64,000 bases of DNA from Paenibacillus sinopodophylli. Lineage in GTDB: Bacteria > Bacillota > Bacilli > Paenibacillales > Paenibacillaceae. The notes beneath the pieces are model-generated. The model saw only the letters and a list, made by a program, of their open reading frames with translations, was not told the DNA's origin and did not search any database. The position numbers and the translations under genes are program-made. Location of the stretch: NCBI RefSeq assembly GCF_005930355.1, contig NZ_VDBO01000002.1, positions 1-64,000 on the forward strand. The letters run 5' to 3'. Every line of letters starts with the position of its first letter. Positions within the stretch are counted from its first letter, which is position 1. Shown piece after piece: positions 16,405 through 25,647 of this stretch.

Positions 16405-17054
16405 AATAAAATATCTGAAGACTGATATGTTCGGTATCGTTGCTTCCCGTTTGTCATTAATGCGCCTTCGTCAATAAGTTTCTGCAATGTGCGTCTTGTT
16501 TGTCTATCGGTCCGTTGTAGATGACTGGAAAGCTCCGCTGAAGTAAAGGGTCGAAGGAGTCGGCGAGCAAAACGTAATGTTTCTGCTTCAGCCCAGCCTA
16601 TCGAAACGGATACGGGCATGGAAACAAATTTTCCAACAAACGAGAGTGAAAGTTGTTTGCAAATCTCAGGTTCTTCCTTAATCGACAGATAGGCTATCGG
16701 CAGAAATAACCAATCGTCAAGACTTAACAAAGCTTGCTTCATACATAAATCTTTAAATCTCCATGCTTCAATATCTCTAGCATGTGAGCGATAGCCATGA
16801 ATCTCAATGCAGCCTTTTGCACCACCTGGCATGTACGCTAGATCAAGATAACGGTAACTTTTGTTTAGAGTCCGAACCTCCCACTCGGGGTATAAGTGTT
16901 CAAAACTGCCTATTGCCGGGTACCAAACCGTTTTTAGAAATGCCAATGTTCCATGTCCCAAACCGTTCCTAAGAAGTTCACGTCTTCTTGGATTCCGTTC
17001 CTCCTCAAACTGCTTGGTTATCCATTTTTCAATTTTAGTGTCGATTAGAGCCAA
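16359..17054 (-). CDS. Restriction-endonuclease-fold-like protein with C-terminal winged helix (unknown role)
   Basis: The frame is open to 17204, but a TTG at 17054 with a strong GGAGGAGGGA site just upstream gives MALIDTKIEKW, and I take that start (231 residues). The middle part (YRYLDLAYMPGGAKGCIEIHGY, then RDIEAWRFKD) has the spacing of acidic and His/Glu residues seen in VSR/DUF559-like nuclease folds, and the C-terminal third (PFTSAELSSHLQRTDRQTRRTLQKLIDEGALM) reads as a winged helix. I have seen similar proteins in Paenibacillus annotated as hypothetical. The 3' end overlaps one copy of the 22-base repeat. Function is unknown. Confidence 0.6.
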   Translation of the reverse strand: MALIDTKIEKWITKQFEEERNPRRRELLRNGLGHGTLAFLKTVWYPAIGSFEHLYPEWEVRTLNKSYRYLDLAYMPGGAKGCIEIHGYRSHARDIEAWRFKDLCMKQALLSLDDWLFLPIAYLSIKEEPEICKQLSLSFVGKFVSMPVSVSIGWAEAETLRFARRLLRPFTSAELSSHLQRTDRQTRRTLQKLIDEGALMTNGKQRYRTYQSSDILFNGHERNLENLRGKV

Positions 17055-17299
17055 AATAATCCCTCCTCCAAAGGTATAAAAACTAAAAAATGCCGCATTG
17101 ATTCCCAACCATATAGGTCTAGGAACCAAAGCGACATGTGCTTCATGCCGTGATTTTATTAGCTGTAGCATAGTAGATATTAAAGAAAAACGCAATAGCG
17201 ACAATTTGTTCAGGTGTCAGAGTAATCTCGAAACAATAGGTTCACTGCAAAATATTGTGTAGTACAGAAGTTATCAGCAATAGATTAAGAGTAAATGAT

Positions 17300-17953
17300 T
17301 TAACGCTCATTTCCGAAGAATGTATGGATTAAATGGGAGACTGAGCGATCATACAAATTTTTGGCAGTCCATTCACTTTGAATATGTCCGCCTAAATAAA
17401 GGTGGATGATTCCGTGAAGAGATGCCCATACCAAGTTGACAACAAGGATAGGGTCTTTCTCAGCAATAAGCCCTTGTTCAATAGCCTTTGTAATAATAGT
17501 AATGAATTGTTGCAGTGCTGTACCAATAGCTTGTAAACTTTCCTCTTCCGGTTTGAATTCGCTAAAAGCCCCGCCAAACATAACCATATAGTAGCTGGTA
17601 TAGTTCCGTGAGAAATCCCAATAGGCTTCTCCTAATCCACGAAGATACATTTCAAGATCAGCATCTTCTGGAACATCTCTGAATGCAGCAGCGAGCAGCT
17701 TGCATCCTTCCAAGAATAGTTCTTTTGCCAAACCTTCCTTACTTCCAAATAGGTTGTAAATTATTTTTGTGGGGCATTCCATTTTTTCAGCAACTCGACG
17801 AATCGTGACGGCTTCAGGGCCAGATTGCTGCATGATTGACGCAGCCGCTTCAATCATACTTCGTTTCAATAATTCGGCGTGTTGAAGCTTGGCATCCGGG
17901 TAGGTCGTAGCTTTATGAGCAGCTATTGGGTTTATTTTGGACGAGTCCTGCAT
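17300..17953 (-). CDS. TetR-family regulator (WHG-type C-terminal domain)
   Basis: 217 residues. The helix-turn-helix covers residues ~30-75 (GPEAVTIRRVAEKMECPTKIIYNLFGSKEGL). The C-terminal part has the WASLHGIIHLYLGG pattern of the TetR_C_33/WHG group. It is divergent from an SDR gene whose promoter overlaps two palindromes, which are its likely targets. Confidence 0.87.
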   Translation of the reverse strand: MQDSSKINPIAAHKATTYPDAKLQHAELLKRSMIEAAASIMQQSGPEAVTIRRVAEKMECPTKIIYNLFGSKEGLAKELFLEGCKLLAAAFRDVPEDADLEMYLRGLGEAYWDFSRNYTSYYMVMFGGAFSEFKPEEESLQAIGTALQQFITIITKAIEQGLIAEKDPILVVNLVWASLHGIIHLYLGGHIQSEWTAKNLYDRSVSHLIHTFFGNER

Positions 17954-18102
17954 GCTATGTCACACCCTTAAACCTTTAGTTATCAAAAATCATTATCACT
18001 TCTAAATCTTATTTTACTGTGTAGAAGATAAAAAGCAAATACGGAATGGGAGGTACAAGTGAATGAGCAAGGTAACAGGGGGAGCGAGGCAGCGTGTTTT
18101 AT

Positions 18103-18155
18103 TTGACAAAATTAACACATATGAATACAATGATTCATAATGAAACAATGTTTCA
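18103..18155 (+). promoter_or_regulatory. Sigma-A promoter of the SDR gene with two overlapping operators
   Basis: TTGACA (18103-18108), a 17-base spacer and TACAAT (18126-18131) form a near-consensus promoter. TATGAAT-N6-ATTCATA (18120-18139) covers the -10 box, and TGAAAC-AAT-GTTTCA (18141-18155) covers the transcription start region. Both are perfect inverted repeats suited to the divergent TetR protein. Confidence 0.8.
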
Positions 18156-18185
18156 AGACGTTTGAATAAGGGGAGAGAAAATAGA

Positions 18186-18971
18186 ATGATAGCGATACAA
18201 AATAAATGGACGTTAATTACAGGTGCTTCTTCGGGGATAGGTGAAGCATTCGCACATGATTTGGCTGCAAAAGGGAGCCACTTGATTTTGGTCGCTCGGT
18301 CAGAAGATAAGCTGGTTGCTTTAGCCGAGCAATTACAAAGGAAATATTATATTCAGACACAGGTTATCGTGTCGGATTTATCTCAAGAAGGCTCGGCCTT
18401 CAAGCTTTATCAACAATGTGTGGATCGTGGGCTGAGCGTGGATATTCTCATAAATAATGCTGGCTTCGCGACACATGGTCTTTTTGAACAGCTATCTGGT
18501 GCCAGACAACATGAAGAAGTGATGCTTAATGTATTAGCGGTTGTAGATCTTACTCATTTGTTTCTGCCAGAAATGTTGAAAAAGAAAAGTGGAGTTGTCA
18601 TCAATGTCTCTTCAACAGCAGGATTCCAGCCTCTTCCCAATATGGCGGTGTATGGTGCGACTAAAGCTTTCGTATTATCTTTTACACAGGCATTATGGGA
18701 GGAGAATCGAAAGCGTGGCGTTCAATTTCTTGCGTTATGTCCGGGATCTACGGAAACAGAATTTTTCAAAGTCGTTGGGGCGGATGAAGCCTCAGTAGGG
18801 AAACGAGATACACCGGAGCGTGTAGTCCAAGTGGCGCTTCGCGCGCTTCAAGCTAAAAAAGTATATGCAATTCCCGGGTTTAAAAACTTTATTTCTTCTC
18901 AAATGTCTCGTTTCTTCACAAGCAAACAAATGCTTTTTGTTGTTGGGCGGATGCTGCGTGCACGTCATTAA
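18186..18971 (+). CDS. Short-chain dehydrogenase/reductase
   Basis: 261 residues from the ATG at 18186, which has GGGGAGAG eight bases upstream; the frame is open from a TTG at 18162. Classical SDR motifs are present: TGASSGIGEAFA (nucleotide binding), NNAGFATHG, and the catalytic S-Y-K set in NVSSTAGF and VYGATKAF. The C-terminus ends with a basic hydrophobic segment, as in DltE/YqjQ-like SDRs. The substrate is unknown. It is controlled by the promoter and operators just upstream. Confidence 0.9.
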   Translation: MIAIQNKWTLITGASSGIGEAFAHDLAAKGSHLILVARSEDKLVALAEQLQRKYYIQTQVIVSDLSQEGSAFKLYQQCVDRGLSVDILINNAGFATHGLFEQLSGARQHEEVMLNVLAVVDLTHLFLPEMLKKKSGVVINVSSTAGFQPLPNMAVYGATKAFVLSFTQALWEENRKRGVQFLALCPGSTETEFFKVVGADEASVGKRDTPERVVQVALRALQAKKVYAIPGFKNFISSQMSRFFTSKQMLFVVGRMLRARH

Positions 18972-18991
18972 TCTACTATAAGTTGAAATAT

Positions 18992-19046
18992 AAAAAACAT
19001 AACAACTCCCGCATCCATATTGAAAGGGGAGTTGTTATGTTTTTTA
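18992..19046. terminator. Bidirectional terminator
   Basis: Arms AAAAAACATAACAACTCCC and GGGAGTTGTTATGTTTTTT are perfectly complementary. It stands between the SDR gene and the convergent secreted-protein gene. Confidence 0.92.
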
Positions 19047-19084
19047 AGCATTCAGATAGCCAATAACTCCTAATCGCTATCTGA

Positions 19085-19480
19085 TTAATTGAATGAAATC
19101 GAGTAAGATACGGAAGGATAAGCAGCCGTTGATCCAGGAACGCGTTCGACTACCGTAACCAGCGTACCAGGGTTGTAGTAGGCTGAACCTCCAATGTAAT
19201 AAGTACTGTTAACGATGGAAGTACCAAGATCAATCGTCGTGTTATTGTAGCTCCAATAATAATGCAACTGGAGCGTATTTGCCGCGGGTGTAATGATTTT
19301 AACGCTTGTGCCAGTCGTTTTGGCGTTAGGGAGAATGTAAGCATAGCTTTGACCAGCAGAAAGCGTATTGTAATAGGTGCCGCCGTAACTAACAATAGCA
19401 GGGTTAGCCGAGGCGGTAATGCAGAACATAAGTGATAGTGCCATAACCAATACAAATAATTTGCTGCTCATTCTCTTCAT
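19085..19480 (-). CDS. Small secreted protein of unknown function
   Basis: 131 residues: a clear signal peptide (MKRMSSKLFVLVMALSLMFCITASA, cleavage after ASA) followed by a ~105-residue Tyr/Ser/Thr-rich all-beta-looking domain without Cys. The ribosome site GAGGATG is well placed. I recognise no family. Its upstream region carries a cre-like site, so it may be under carbon control. Confidence 0.7.
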   Translation of the reverse strand: MKRMSSKLFVLVMALSLMFCITASANPAIVSYGGTYYNTLSAGQSYAYILPNAKTTGTSVKIITPAANTLQLHYYWSYNNTTIDLGTSIVNSTYYIGGSAYYNPGTLVTVVERVPGSTAAYPSVSYSISFN

Positions 19481-19569
19481 AAATAGTCATCCTCTCAAAA
19501 TGGTTGTTTTGAAGTTTAACCAGCTATAAACGATAAACCTTGCGGTAAGGTTGTCCCACCTCCTTTCAA

Positions 19570-19583
19570 TGATAGCGCTAACA
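19570..19583. promoter_or_regulatory. cre-like site (CcpA) upstream of the secreted-protein gene
   Basis: TGATAGCGCTAACA matches the TGWAANCGNTNWCA consensus with one mismatch. It lies about 90 bases upstream of the start of the secreted protein. The remaining 19584-19973 contains no gene or site that I recognise; no Fur box is visible there. Confidence 0.5.
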
Positions 19584-19991
19584 TTGTTAACAAATATAAT
19601 ATATACCAATAAATTACTGGTGTAAATAGTAGAACCAAAGAGGTAAACGAAAGGTTAGGTAAAGGAAGTGGTTATCTAATCGTTGTTTTGTTCCATATCA
19701 ACGGACATGGCTCCTACTGAGTGTATTCACATAAATGGTTATTTCAAACCCAATACTAAGGTTTCAGGAACCGAGTCACTTGGTTATGATCTTTCATTAA
19801 CTAACATGTAATTAACACTTATTTAAAGATAACGCATACATTTACTAACAATTCCGCACTTCGTGTCATGTATGTTGACCTGAATCGCCGATTTGGTTTC
19901 GGATTTTAGATGATTTCGTCGAATAATAGGATTTTAATGTGATTTCAACCTGATAAAATGAACCTATATTCAGATGAGGGGTGAAGGTAAA

Positions 19992-21029
19992 ATGAAAAAG
20001 TGGTTGAACGTGTCAATTATTCTTACAATTCTAGTGGCGGTATTGGCAGCATGTGGTGGAGGCAATTCGAACGGCGGTAAGTCGGAAGGCGGATCTAAGA
20101 AGCTGGTTGTCTATACACCGAATAGCGAGGCGATGATCAATGCACTTATCCCCGCTTTTGAGAAGCAGACAGGCATTACGGTAGAACTAGTATCAGCGGG
20201 AAGCGGTGAGCTTATCAAACGAATTCAGTCTGAGAGTAAGAATCCTTATGCCGACGTCATGTTTGGCGGAGCTTTCGCGCTATTTAATGATAATGCTGAT
20301 CTATTCGAGCAGTACGTTTCCCCGAACGATAAGGATTTGCTAGAGGGACATAACAATACTACCGGTATTATGACATCATACGTTTCGGATGGAAGCGTCC
20401 TGCTAGTGAACACGAACCTGGCGGGCGACATTAAGATAGGCGGCTATGCGGACCTGCTTAATCCAGAACTGAAAGGCAAGATCGCAATGGCGGATCCAGC
20501 CAACTCTAGTTCAGCGTTCGCTCAGCTTACTAACATGCTCAAAGCAATGGGCGGAGATTATACGTCCGAAGCAGGCTGGGACTATGTAGCCAAGCTGCTC
20601 AAAAATTTGGATGGCAAAATTGCGGGCGGCTCCAGTAAAGCCCATAAGAGTGTGGCAGACGGTGAATATGTCGTGTCATTGACTTACGAAGACCCAGCAG
20701 TCAGCTATGTAAGGGACGGTGCCCCTGTGAAGGTTGTATATCCTGAAGAAGGTGCGGTATTCCTTGATGCTGTAGCTGGCGTTGTCAAAGGCTCGAAAAA
20801 CCAAGAAAACGCACAAAAGTTTATCGATTTCCTAATTTCCAAAGAGGGTCAGGACTCGCTAGGTCAGGAAACGACTAACCGTCCGCTTCGCACGGATGCT
20901 GCTATCGGAGACTTCATGACACCGATTGAACAAATCAAGGTCATAGAGGAAGATGTGGCTTACGTTGCGGAGAATAAGGCGGCTATCGTTGAACGCTATA
21001 TTGAGCTGTATACGAGCATAACCGAGTAA
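19992..21029 (+). CDS. ABC transporter substrate-binding lipoprotein (AfuA/FbpA-like)
   Basis: 345 residues. The lipoprotein signal has the lipobox LAAC (MKKWLN...VLAAC). The start at 19992 has GAGGGGTGAAGG upstream, better than the ATG at 19974. The mature part is a family-1 extracellular binding protein (LVVYTPNSEAMINALIPAFEK; GGSSKAHKSVADGEYVVSLTYED), the group that includes FbpA/AfuA. Members bind ferric iron, but also hexose phosphates, phosphoglycerates or thiamine. It is the first gene of a transporter operon that also has its own sensor kinase and regulator, and no Fur box is visible upstream, so iron is not the obvious ligand. Confidence 0.87.
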   Translation: MKKWLNVSIILTILVAVLAACGGGNSNGGKSEGGSKKLVVYTPNSEAMINALIPAFEKQTGITVELVSAGSGELIKRIQSESKNPYADVMFGGAFALFNDNADLFEQYVSPNDKDLLEGHNNTTGIMTSYVSDGSVLLVNTNLAGDIKIGGYADLLNPELKGKIAMADPANSSSAFAQLTNMLKAMGGDYTSEAGWDYVAKLLKNLDGKIAGGSSKAHKSVADGEYVVSLTYEDPAVSYVRDGAPVKVVYPEEGAVFLDAVAGVVKGSKNQENAQKFIDFLISKEGQDSLGQETTNRPLRTDAAIGDFMTPIEQIKVIEEDVAYVAENKAAIVERYIELYTSITE

Positions 21030-21063
21030 TTCAACTAGAGAACGGCAAATCATAGGGAAGCGG

Positions 21064-22179
21064 GTGCATAACATGAGCGTTGCGATATCCTTCCGGGACA
21101 TTGTGAAAAAATATGGCGACACTACTGTTATTCCCGAGCTGTCGTTGGACATTCAGAAGGGTGAATTCTTCACCCTTCTGGGTCCTTCGGGCTGTGGGAA
21201 AACGACACTGCTGCGAATGGTGGCAGGCTTTAACAGTATAGAGGGCGGGGCTCTTACCTTTAATGAAAAGAAGATGAATGACGTGGCTCCAGGGAAACGC
21301 AACATTGGGATGGTATTTCAGAATTATGCCATATTCCCACATTTGAACGTAGCTCAGAACGTCGCATTTGGACTTGAGAATCGTAAAGTGACTAAAGCGG
21401 ACCAGCAGCGCAGAGTTAGCGAAATTCTAAATACGGTGCAAATCGATATTTACAAAAACAGAATGCCTAAAAATTTATCTGGCGGTCAGCAGCAGCGTGT
21501 GGCTCTAGCCAGAGCTATCGTCATAAATCCTGATGTGCTTCTGATGGATGAGCCACTATCCAATCTCGATGCGCAGCTTCGCGTTGATATGCGTAATGCG
21601 ATCAAGTCGATTCAACGCGAGGTAGGTATTACTACCGTCTATGTGACCCATGATCAAGAGGAGGCGATGGCGGTTTCGGACCGGATTGCGGTTATGAAAT
21701 CGGGCGTCATCCAGCAGGTCGGAGCCCCGAGAGACATCTACCAGCGTCCTGCCAATCTATTTGTCGCCACCTTCATCGGGCGGACGAACGTTATCGACGC
21801 CGTACTTGAGGGCGATGGAGCTGGCGGTGCTGCGGTTATAATTGGAAGCAATTATATATTGACAATGCCGGCGCTGCTATCAGAGGCGAAGCCTAACGAG
21901 TCTGTAGCAATTAAAATTTCGGTTAGACCCGAGGAGTTTGTCTTGTCAGAGGACGGGACAGGTCTCGCAGGTAAAGTAGTTAATAACGTGTTCTTAGGTT
22001 TAAACACGCATCTTATCGTGAAGCTTGAGAATGGGCAGGAAGTGGAAATGATTCAGCAATCGGCCTCGAACGTTGTTACAGACATTGGGCAGCGTGTTCA
22101 TCTCGCTATCCTATCGGGAACTATCAATGTTTACGATGCATCCGGGGAGCGCAACTTGAACCGGGGGAGTGGCTTATGA
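21064..22179 (+). CDS. ABC transporter ATP-binding protein (FbpC/PotA-like)
   Basis: 371 residues with Walker A GPSGCGKTT, Q-loop, signature LSGGQQQRVALARA, Walker B VLLMDEPLSNLDAQ, His switch THDQEEAM, and a C-terminal TOBE domain (residues ~280-360). The start is either GTG at 21064 (AGGGAAG five bases upstream) or ATG at 21073. The stop overlaps the permease start (ATGA), so translation is coupled. It powers the transporter formed with the flanking genes. Confidence 0.93.
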   Translation: MHNMSVAISFRDIVKKYGDTTVIPELSLDIQKGEFFTLLGPSGCGKTTLLRMVAGFNSIEGGALTFNEKKMNDVAPGKRNIGMVFQNYAIFPHLNVAQNVAFGLENRKVTKADQQRRVSEILNTVQIDIYKNRMPKNLSGGQQQRVALARAIVINPDVLLMDEPLSNLDAQLRVDMRNAIKSIQREVGITTVYVTHDQEEAMAVSDRIAVMKSGVIQQVGAPRDIYQRPANLFVATFIGRTNVIDAVLEGDGAGGAAVIIGSNYILTMPALLSEAKPNESVAIKISVRPEEFVLSEDGTGLAGKVVNNVFLGLNTHLIVKLENGQEVEMIQQSASNVVTDIGQRVHLAILSGTINVYDASGERNLNRGSGL

Positions 22180-23831
22180 TTGGCCGGATGAGACGTTTGG
22201 ACATTTGGTCACTAATCACGTTTTTTATTTTTGCTGGCTATTTGATTTTTTTGGCATTGCCTTTGTTTATGCTGTTGATCAAAAGTTTTTTTGATGGGAC
22301 TACTGGCGAGTTTTCACTTGCATACTTTTATAAATTTTTCAGTAAAGCGTATTATATGAACGCCGTTTGGAACAGTCTGAAGGTAACGGTATGCGTCACC
22401 TTGCTTTCCATTCTGGTAGCTGGACCGCTTGCCTACATTATGACCATTGCCAAAATCAAAGGCAGCGGAACGGTGCGCATTCTCATATTAATTTCGTCGA
22501 TGTCTGCCCCGTTTATCGGTGCGTATGCTTGGATACTGCTGCTAGGACGCAACGGAGTGATTACCAATTTCATATTCGACGTGTTCGGTTTCCGCATGCC
22601 TGACATTTATGGGTTCTCCGGCGTTCTGCTTGTACTTACGCTGCAATTGTCGCCGCTGATCTTCATGTATGTGTCCGGAGCGCTCAAAAATGTTGATAAT
22701 TCGCTTATGGAAGCAGCGGAGAGCATGAACTGCACGGGTCTTAGGAAGATGTGGAAAATACTAGTTCCACTGATTACACCGACGCTGCTTGCTGGAGGCT
22801 TGCTTGTTTTTATGAGAGCATTCGCAGATTTCGGCACACCGATGCTAATTGGGGAAGGTTTCCGTACAGTACCGGTACTCATCTTCAACGAATTTATTAG
22901 CGAGGTCGGAGGCGATGACGGGTTTGCCGCAGCAATCAGTGTTATTGTGGTTTTGTTTGCGACTACGGTGTTTCTGCTACAGAAATTCGTAGCAAATCGG
23001 AAGTCTTACAGCATGAGCGCGCTTAATCCAATCGAGCCTAAGAAGTTAAAGGGTGCTGCGAATTGGGCGGCTCACCTATATGTTTATCTTTTCACGATAC
23101 TCGCGATGATGCCGCAAACGTATGTAGCTTATACGTCTTTCCAGAAGACTTCGGGTAAAATATTCGTAGATGGCTATTCATTAGGGAGTTACCGTGCCGC
23201 CTTTTCCAAGGTGGGTGATTCCATCTACAACACCTTTATGATGGCTGGCATTACGATCATTATTATTACGATAGCTGCGGTGCTAATCGCTTATGTGACG
23301 GTGAAGCGCAAAGGGGCAGTTGCCAATCTGCTGGATACATTCACGATGCTGCCTTATATCGTGCCTGGTTCCATTCTAGGTATCGCCCTTCTGGTTACCT
23401 TCAACCAGGAACCGCTCGTGCTGAGCGGCTCGGCGGTTATACTAATCATAGCTTTTGTAATTAGGCGTCTTCCGTATACGATTCGCTCGAGTGCTGCCGT
23501 GCTTCATCAGGTAAACGACAGCATTGAAGAGGCAGCAATTAGCCTCGGTGCATCCACTATGAGGACGTTTTTCAAAATAACGGTTCCGATGATGATATCC
23601 GGTGTCTTCGCCGGCGCGATCATTAGCTGGATCAGTATTATAACAGAATTGAGCACATCGATCATTCTATACACTGGTAATACACGAACGATGACCGTAG
23701 CCGTTTATACGGAAGTCGTGCGCGGGAATTACGGTGTGGCTGCCGCTCTCTCTACTATGCTGACCGTTATTACTGTCGTTTCACTGCTGCTGTTCTTCAA
23801 GCTGTCAGGTAAAAAAGAAGTGACAATGTAA
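22176..23831 (+). CDS. ABC transporter permease, fused two-domain (FbpB-like)
   Basis: 551 residues with about twelve membrane helices in two homologous halves. Each half carries an EAA loop (MEAAESMNCTGLRKMWKILVP at ~185-205; EEAAISLGASTMRTFFKITVP at ~450-470) that contacts the ATPase. This fusion of both permease domains is typical for the FbpB/AfuB type. It is translationally coupled to the ATPase gene and followed by a hairpin. Confidence 0.93.
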   Translation: MIGRMRRLDIWSLITFFIFAGYLIFLALPLFMLLIKSFFDGTTGEFSLAYFYKFFSKAYYMNAVWNSLKVTVCVTLLSILVAGPLAYIMTIAKIKGSGTVRILILISSMSAPFIGAYAWILLLGRNGVITNFIFDVFGFRMPDIYGFSGVLLVLTLQLSPLIFMYVSGALKNVDNSLMEAAESMNCTGLRKMWKILVPLITPTLLAGGLLVFMRAFADFGTPMLIGEGFRTVPVLIFNEFISEVGGDDGFAAAISVIVVLFATTVFLLQKFVANRKSYSMSALNPIEPKKLKGAANWAAHLYVYLFTILAMMPQTYVAYTSFQKTSGKIFVDGYSLGSYRAAFSKVGDSIYNTFMMAGITIIIITIAAVLIAYVTVKRKGAVANLLDTFTMLPYIVPGSILGIALLVTFNQEPLVLSGSAVILIIAFVIRRLPYTIRSSAAVLHQVNDSIEEAAISLGASTMRTFFKITVPMMISGVFAGAIISWISIITELSTSIILYTGNTRTMTVAVYTEVVRGNYGVAAALSTMLTVITVVSLLLFFKLSGKKEVTM

Positions 23832-23839
23832 GTCCAGAC

Positions 23840-23873
23840 CGGGCTCGCGCAAGCGGGCACCGGCCTTTTGTCC
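23840..23873 (+). terminator. Weak hairpin after the permease gene
   Basis: A GC-rich stem CCGGGCTCGC/GCGGGCACCGG with a GCAA loop and one bulge, followed by CCTTTT. It may attenuate rather than fully end transcription before the kinase gene 80 bases on. Confidence 0.55.
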
Positions 23874-23952
23874 ATTCGGAGAAGCCTCTATAGGTTTCAT
23901 CAGCTTGTACTGTCGGTTATGATAAGAGGATGCATGAAGGGGGGATGACGGA

Positions 23953-25647
23953 ATGGCCAAAGGGAGTTTTAGAGATTCGCTTCGCCGGATGTTCCTGCTT
24001 CACACCCTTGTGCCGATTTCAATTTTGTTTGTACTGTTCCTATTGTTTATGATGATCAACTCGCGGTTTCTTCTCATCAGCCAAACGACGGAAGCTGGCA
24101 AAAAGATTAAATTGGCCATGGAAGACGTATATACCTCTTATACGAAAGAAATGAATGAAGCTGCGGCGCTGGAAGCCGTTGTTTCGTTTGCAGAGTCGCG
24201 CCGACAAGGACCAGAAGTTTTTGAACGTTTTTATGACTTCAACAACCGCCAGCAAGTGAAGAGTATTATGCACATTATAGGTGTAGACGGGAACATTCTG
24301 GCATCATCCGCCAACTACAACTTGGATGCGACTGATCTTGCCCTGCAGGCGATTGCGCGGCGAATGTACAAGCAAGACCTGTCTGCGCTGGCTGAAACCA
24401 ACCATATCCGCTTCTCGCATGACCGCTACACGGCCTATACGTTTGCGAAAGAAATTGTAGGCAGTGAAGGTGTGCTCGGCTATTTGATCTATCAGCTGTA
24501 CGAAAAAGATTTGCAGAAGCTGATCTTTGTGCAAAACAACGAAATCGCAGTTGTTACTGATCCTTATCGTACGATTATTGCGACAACAAACAATCTGACG
24601 ATTGGTTTAATGAACAAATATAATCTGGTTGAAGACTCGCGAGATTACGTACGGATAGATAAAGGGAAATATTATAGCAAGGAAACGTATGTGCCGCTAT
24701 CGCAGTGGAGAATTTATACATTAAGCGCTGCTCAATGGAATCATGCTGCTTATTCATCCCTTGTTGTGTTTTTTGTATTAGCCAGCTTTCTCTTGTGGAT
24801 TCTGATTCAATATTCTGCTCGTGTCGTATCCACGCGCCAGTCGCGCGCGATGGACAAGCTGACCTACGCTGTTAGGGAATTGCAGTCAGGCAACATGGAT
24901 TCTTATGTCTACATTGGAACAGGTGATGAGTTCGAGTCGCTTGCGAATCAATACAATCTCATGCTGCGGCGGCTGAATGAGCTGGTAGCCAAAAACGAGG
25001 AGCTCTCCGATTTGCGTAGAGTTATTGAGGTCAAGCATCTGCAGTCGCAATTCCATCCGCATTTTATATTTAATGTGCTGGAGACGCTGCGTTATGCCAT
25101 CGTCGTGGACGACAAGCTGGCTCAGGATATTGTACTTACGCTTTCGCGGCATCTGCGCTATAGTATTGGCAACGAAAAGGATCATGTCGTGCTGGGAACC
25201 GATTTGGAATATGTCGGAGGCTATATGAAGCTGCAGCAAATGAGATTCAAGAATAGGCTCCACTACAGTGAGAAGGTGAGCGAAGCTGCAAAAGCTGCAC
25301 TCGTTCCAAGACTGATGCTGCAGCCAGTTATTGAAAACGTCATTAAATATGGTTATCGCCAGCGTCAATCCGTTGCGATCACGGTGGTTGGCTACATTAA
25401 GGACGATGACCTTATCATAGAGGTGCAGGACGACGCTGGAGGGATGAGCAAGGATCGGCTGGAGGAAGTGCGGGCAATCATGCTTTCACAGGATAACCGC
25501 GCACCTCATATCGGATTGCATAATTTGCATCGCCGCCTCGTGCTGATGTATGGAGAGCGTTACGGTATACACATGGATAGTGCCATCGGGGAAGGCACGA
25601 CCGTTACCTTTGTGCTGCCATTCCAAAAGGAGGATGCTGATGTATAA
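23953..25647 (+). CDS. Sensor histidine kinase, YesM/LytS type
   Basis: 564 residues: membrane helix at ~15-36, a Cache-like extracellular sensor (~40-265), membrane helix at ~268-290, HAMP (~300-350), His_kinase domain with QSQFHPHFIFNVLETLRYAI (phospho-His in FHPHF) and an HATPase domain (VIENVIKYGY, then DDAGGM). The ribosome site GGGGGGA precedes the ATG. Its last eight bases overlap the regulator gene. Placed behind an AfuABC-type transporter, it should sense the transported solute or its binding protein, as HptS does in staphylococcal HptRSA. Confidence 0.9.
   Translation: MAKGSFRDSLRRMFLLHTLVPISILFVLFLLFMMINSRFLLISQTTEAGKKIKLAMEDVYTSYTKEMNEAAALEAVVSFAESRRQGPEVFERFYDFNNRQQVKSIMHIIGVDGNILASSANYNLDATDLALQAIARRMYKQDLSALAETNHIRFSHDRYTAYTFAKEIVGSEGVLGYLIYQLYEKDLQKLIFVQNNEIAVVTDPYRTIIATTNNLTIGLMNKYNLVEDSRDYVRIDKGKYYSKETYVPLSQWRIYTLSAAQWNHAAYSSLVVFFVLASFLLWILIQYSARVVSTRQSRAMDKLTYAVRELQSGNMDSYVYIGTGDEFESLANQYNLMLRRLNELVAKNEELSDLRRVIEVKHLQSQFHPHFIFNVLETLRYAIVVDDKLAQDIVLTLSRHLRYSIGNEKDHVVLGTDLEYVGGYMKLQQMRFKNRLHYSEKVSEAAKAALVPRLMLQPVIENVIKYGYRQRQSVAITVVGYIKDDDLIIEVQDDAGGMSKDRLEEVRAIMLSQDNRAPHIGLHNLHRRLVLMYGERYGIHMDSAIGEGTTVTFVLPFQKEDADV

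Noticed and set aside
19992..23831. Ferric iron transporter FbpABC
   Set aside because: Family similarity alone suggests it, but no Fur box is visible upstream and a dedicated sensor-regulator pair follows; the substrate is left open.
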